IMG/VR virus record: IMGVR_UViG_3300046460_000163
Location: 1 to 34,629 of that record
From: a virus
Direction: 5' to 3' (one strand)
Length of the DNA stretch: 34,629 nt
Below the pieces are notes generated by a model. The model saw only the letters and a list, made by a program, of their open reading frames with translations. It did no database searches and was not told where the DNA came from. The position numbers and the translations under genes are program-made. Below are positions 34,470-34,629 of this stretch, piece by piece. Positions within the stretch are counted from its first letter, which is position 1; each line of letters opens with the position of its first letter.

Positions 34470-34629
34470 GCTGCGGCCTCGGTCCTGGTGCCGGTGCCCC
34501 AGATGGCGAGGCGGATTGCTGCCCGCTGCTCGATGGACAGGGGCGGTGCGGCGTCGGCGTGCTTCTTGACCAGCGCCCAGTAGGCGGCGCCGCCGGGCCG
34601 GGCCGGGCGGCCGGGGAATGTGTCCCCGG
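34466..34629 (-). CDS. 3' part of the junction-spanning small gene
   Basis: The stop TGA (34466-34468) overlaps the next ATG. The frame is open to the right end of the window and continues, after collapsing the 21-bp terminal repeat, to the ATG at 47-49. The visible part reads GDTFPGRPARPGGAAYWALV and KKHADAAPPLSIEQRAAIRL, ending IWGTGTRTEAAA. See the entry at 1-49. Confidence 0.7.
   Translation of the reverse strand, partial: GDTFPGRPARPGGAAYWALVKKHADAAPPLSIEQRAAIRLAIWGTGTRTEAAA
34609..34629. repeat. 21-bp terminal direct repeat (right copy)
   Basis: Identical to bases 1-21; its inner inverted repeat (CCGGGGA/TCCCCGG, loop ATGTG) is described at the left copy. It marks the closing point of a circular or circularly permuted molecule of 34,608 unique bases. 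Confidence 0.85.

Noticed and set aside
1-34629. CRISPR array, tRNA or rRNA genes, insertion sequences
   Set aside because: No regularly spaced repeats of CRISPR size, no cloverleaf-like tRNA sequence with TTCRA arm, no rRNA-like segment and no transposase were seen on either strand.

Overview
The window is a complete, or nearly complete, small temperate siphophage genome from a high-GC actinobacterium. Streptomyces or a close relative is the likely host, judging by the very high GC, strong G/C third-position bias, frequent GTG and some TTG starts, and gene families typical of Streptomyces phages and integrative elements. The molecule appears circular or circularly permuted. The first and last 21 bases are identical, and joining the ends there creates a 63-codon gene (start at 49 on the minus strand, through base 1, then 34608 down to 34466) that has four-base start/stop overlaps with both neighbours. 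The unique circle would be 34,608 bp. An uninterrupted attP-like site next to the integrase also argues for the free, non-integrated form.

Layout. About 1.0-5.7 kb is the lysogeny region: an XRE regulator (952-1272, minus), a CTAG-rich non-coding operator-like region (1273-1807), an HTH-tailed unknown protein (1808-2437, plus), a large serine integrase (2588-4099, minus), a 48-bp attP candidate (4115-4162), two tiny cysteine-containing proteins, and an XRE regulator with a beta-rich C-terminal domain (4851-5612, plus). Nearly everything else is on the minus strand and is read leftward. From 1272 across the junction to about 33.2 kb lie small unknown genes. They are followed by a Toprim primase (32328-33194) and a RepA-like hexameric helicase (31165-32331). 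Directly after the helicase is a 223-bp AT-richer gap holding two converging arrays of an 11-bp repeat, a strong candidate for a replication origin.

From 31 to 24.5 kb there is a chain of small, translationally coupled genes. It ends in a plasmid/ICE-like transfer module: small membrane proteins, a DUF2637/Spd-like membrane protein (27473-28171), an FtsK/TraB-type translocase (24822-26912) and a MerR/Xis-like HTH protein (24485-24685). The Xis-like gene has a promoter enclosed by two palindromes.

From 24.3 kb down to 5.7 kb lie a lipoprotein and the late genes in classical order: HNH endonuclease, small and large terminase, portal, prohead protease, HK97-type capsid, connectors, two paralogous tail-tube-like proteins, a gp10-like protein, tail chaperones joined by a programmed -1 frameshift, tape measure, tail-tip protein, minor tail protein, amidase endolysin, holin(s), a collagen-like membrane protein and a putative receptor-binding protein.

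Taken together, the genome combines a normal siphophage with a plasmid-like replication unit (helicase, primase, iterons) and a mycelial-transfer-like unit (translocase, Spd, Xis-like). That hybrid is the most interesting feature of the window. No tRNA, rRNA, CRISPR array, insertion sequence or known defence system was seen.
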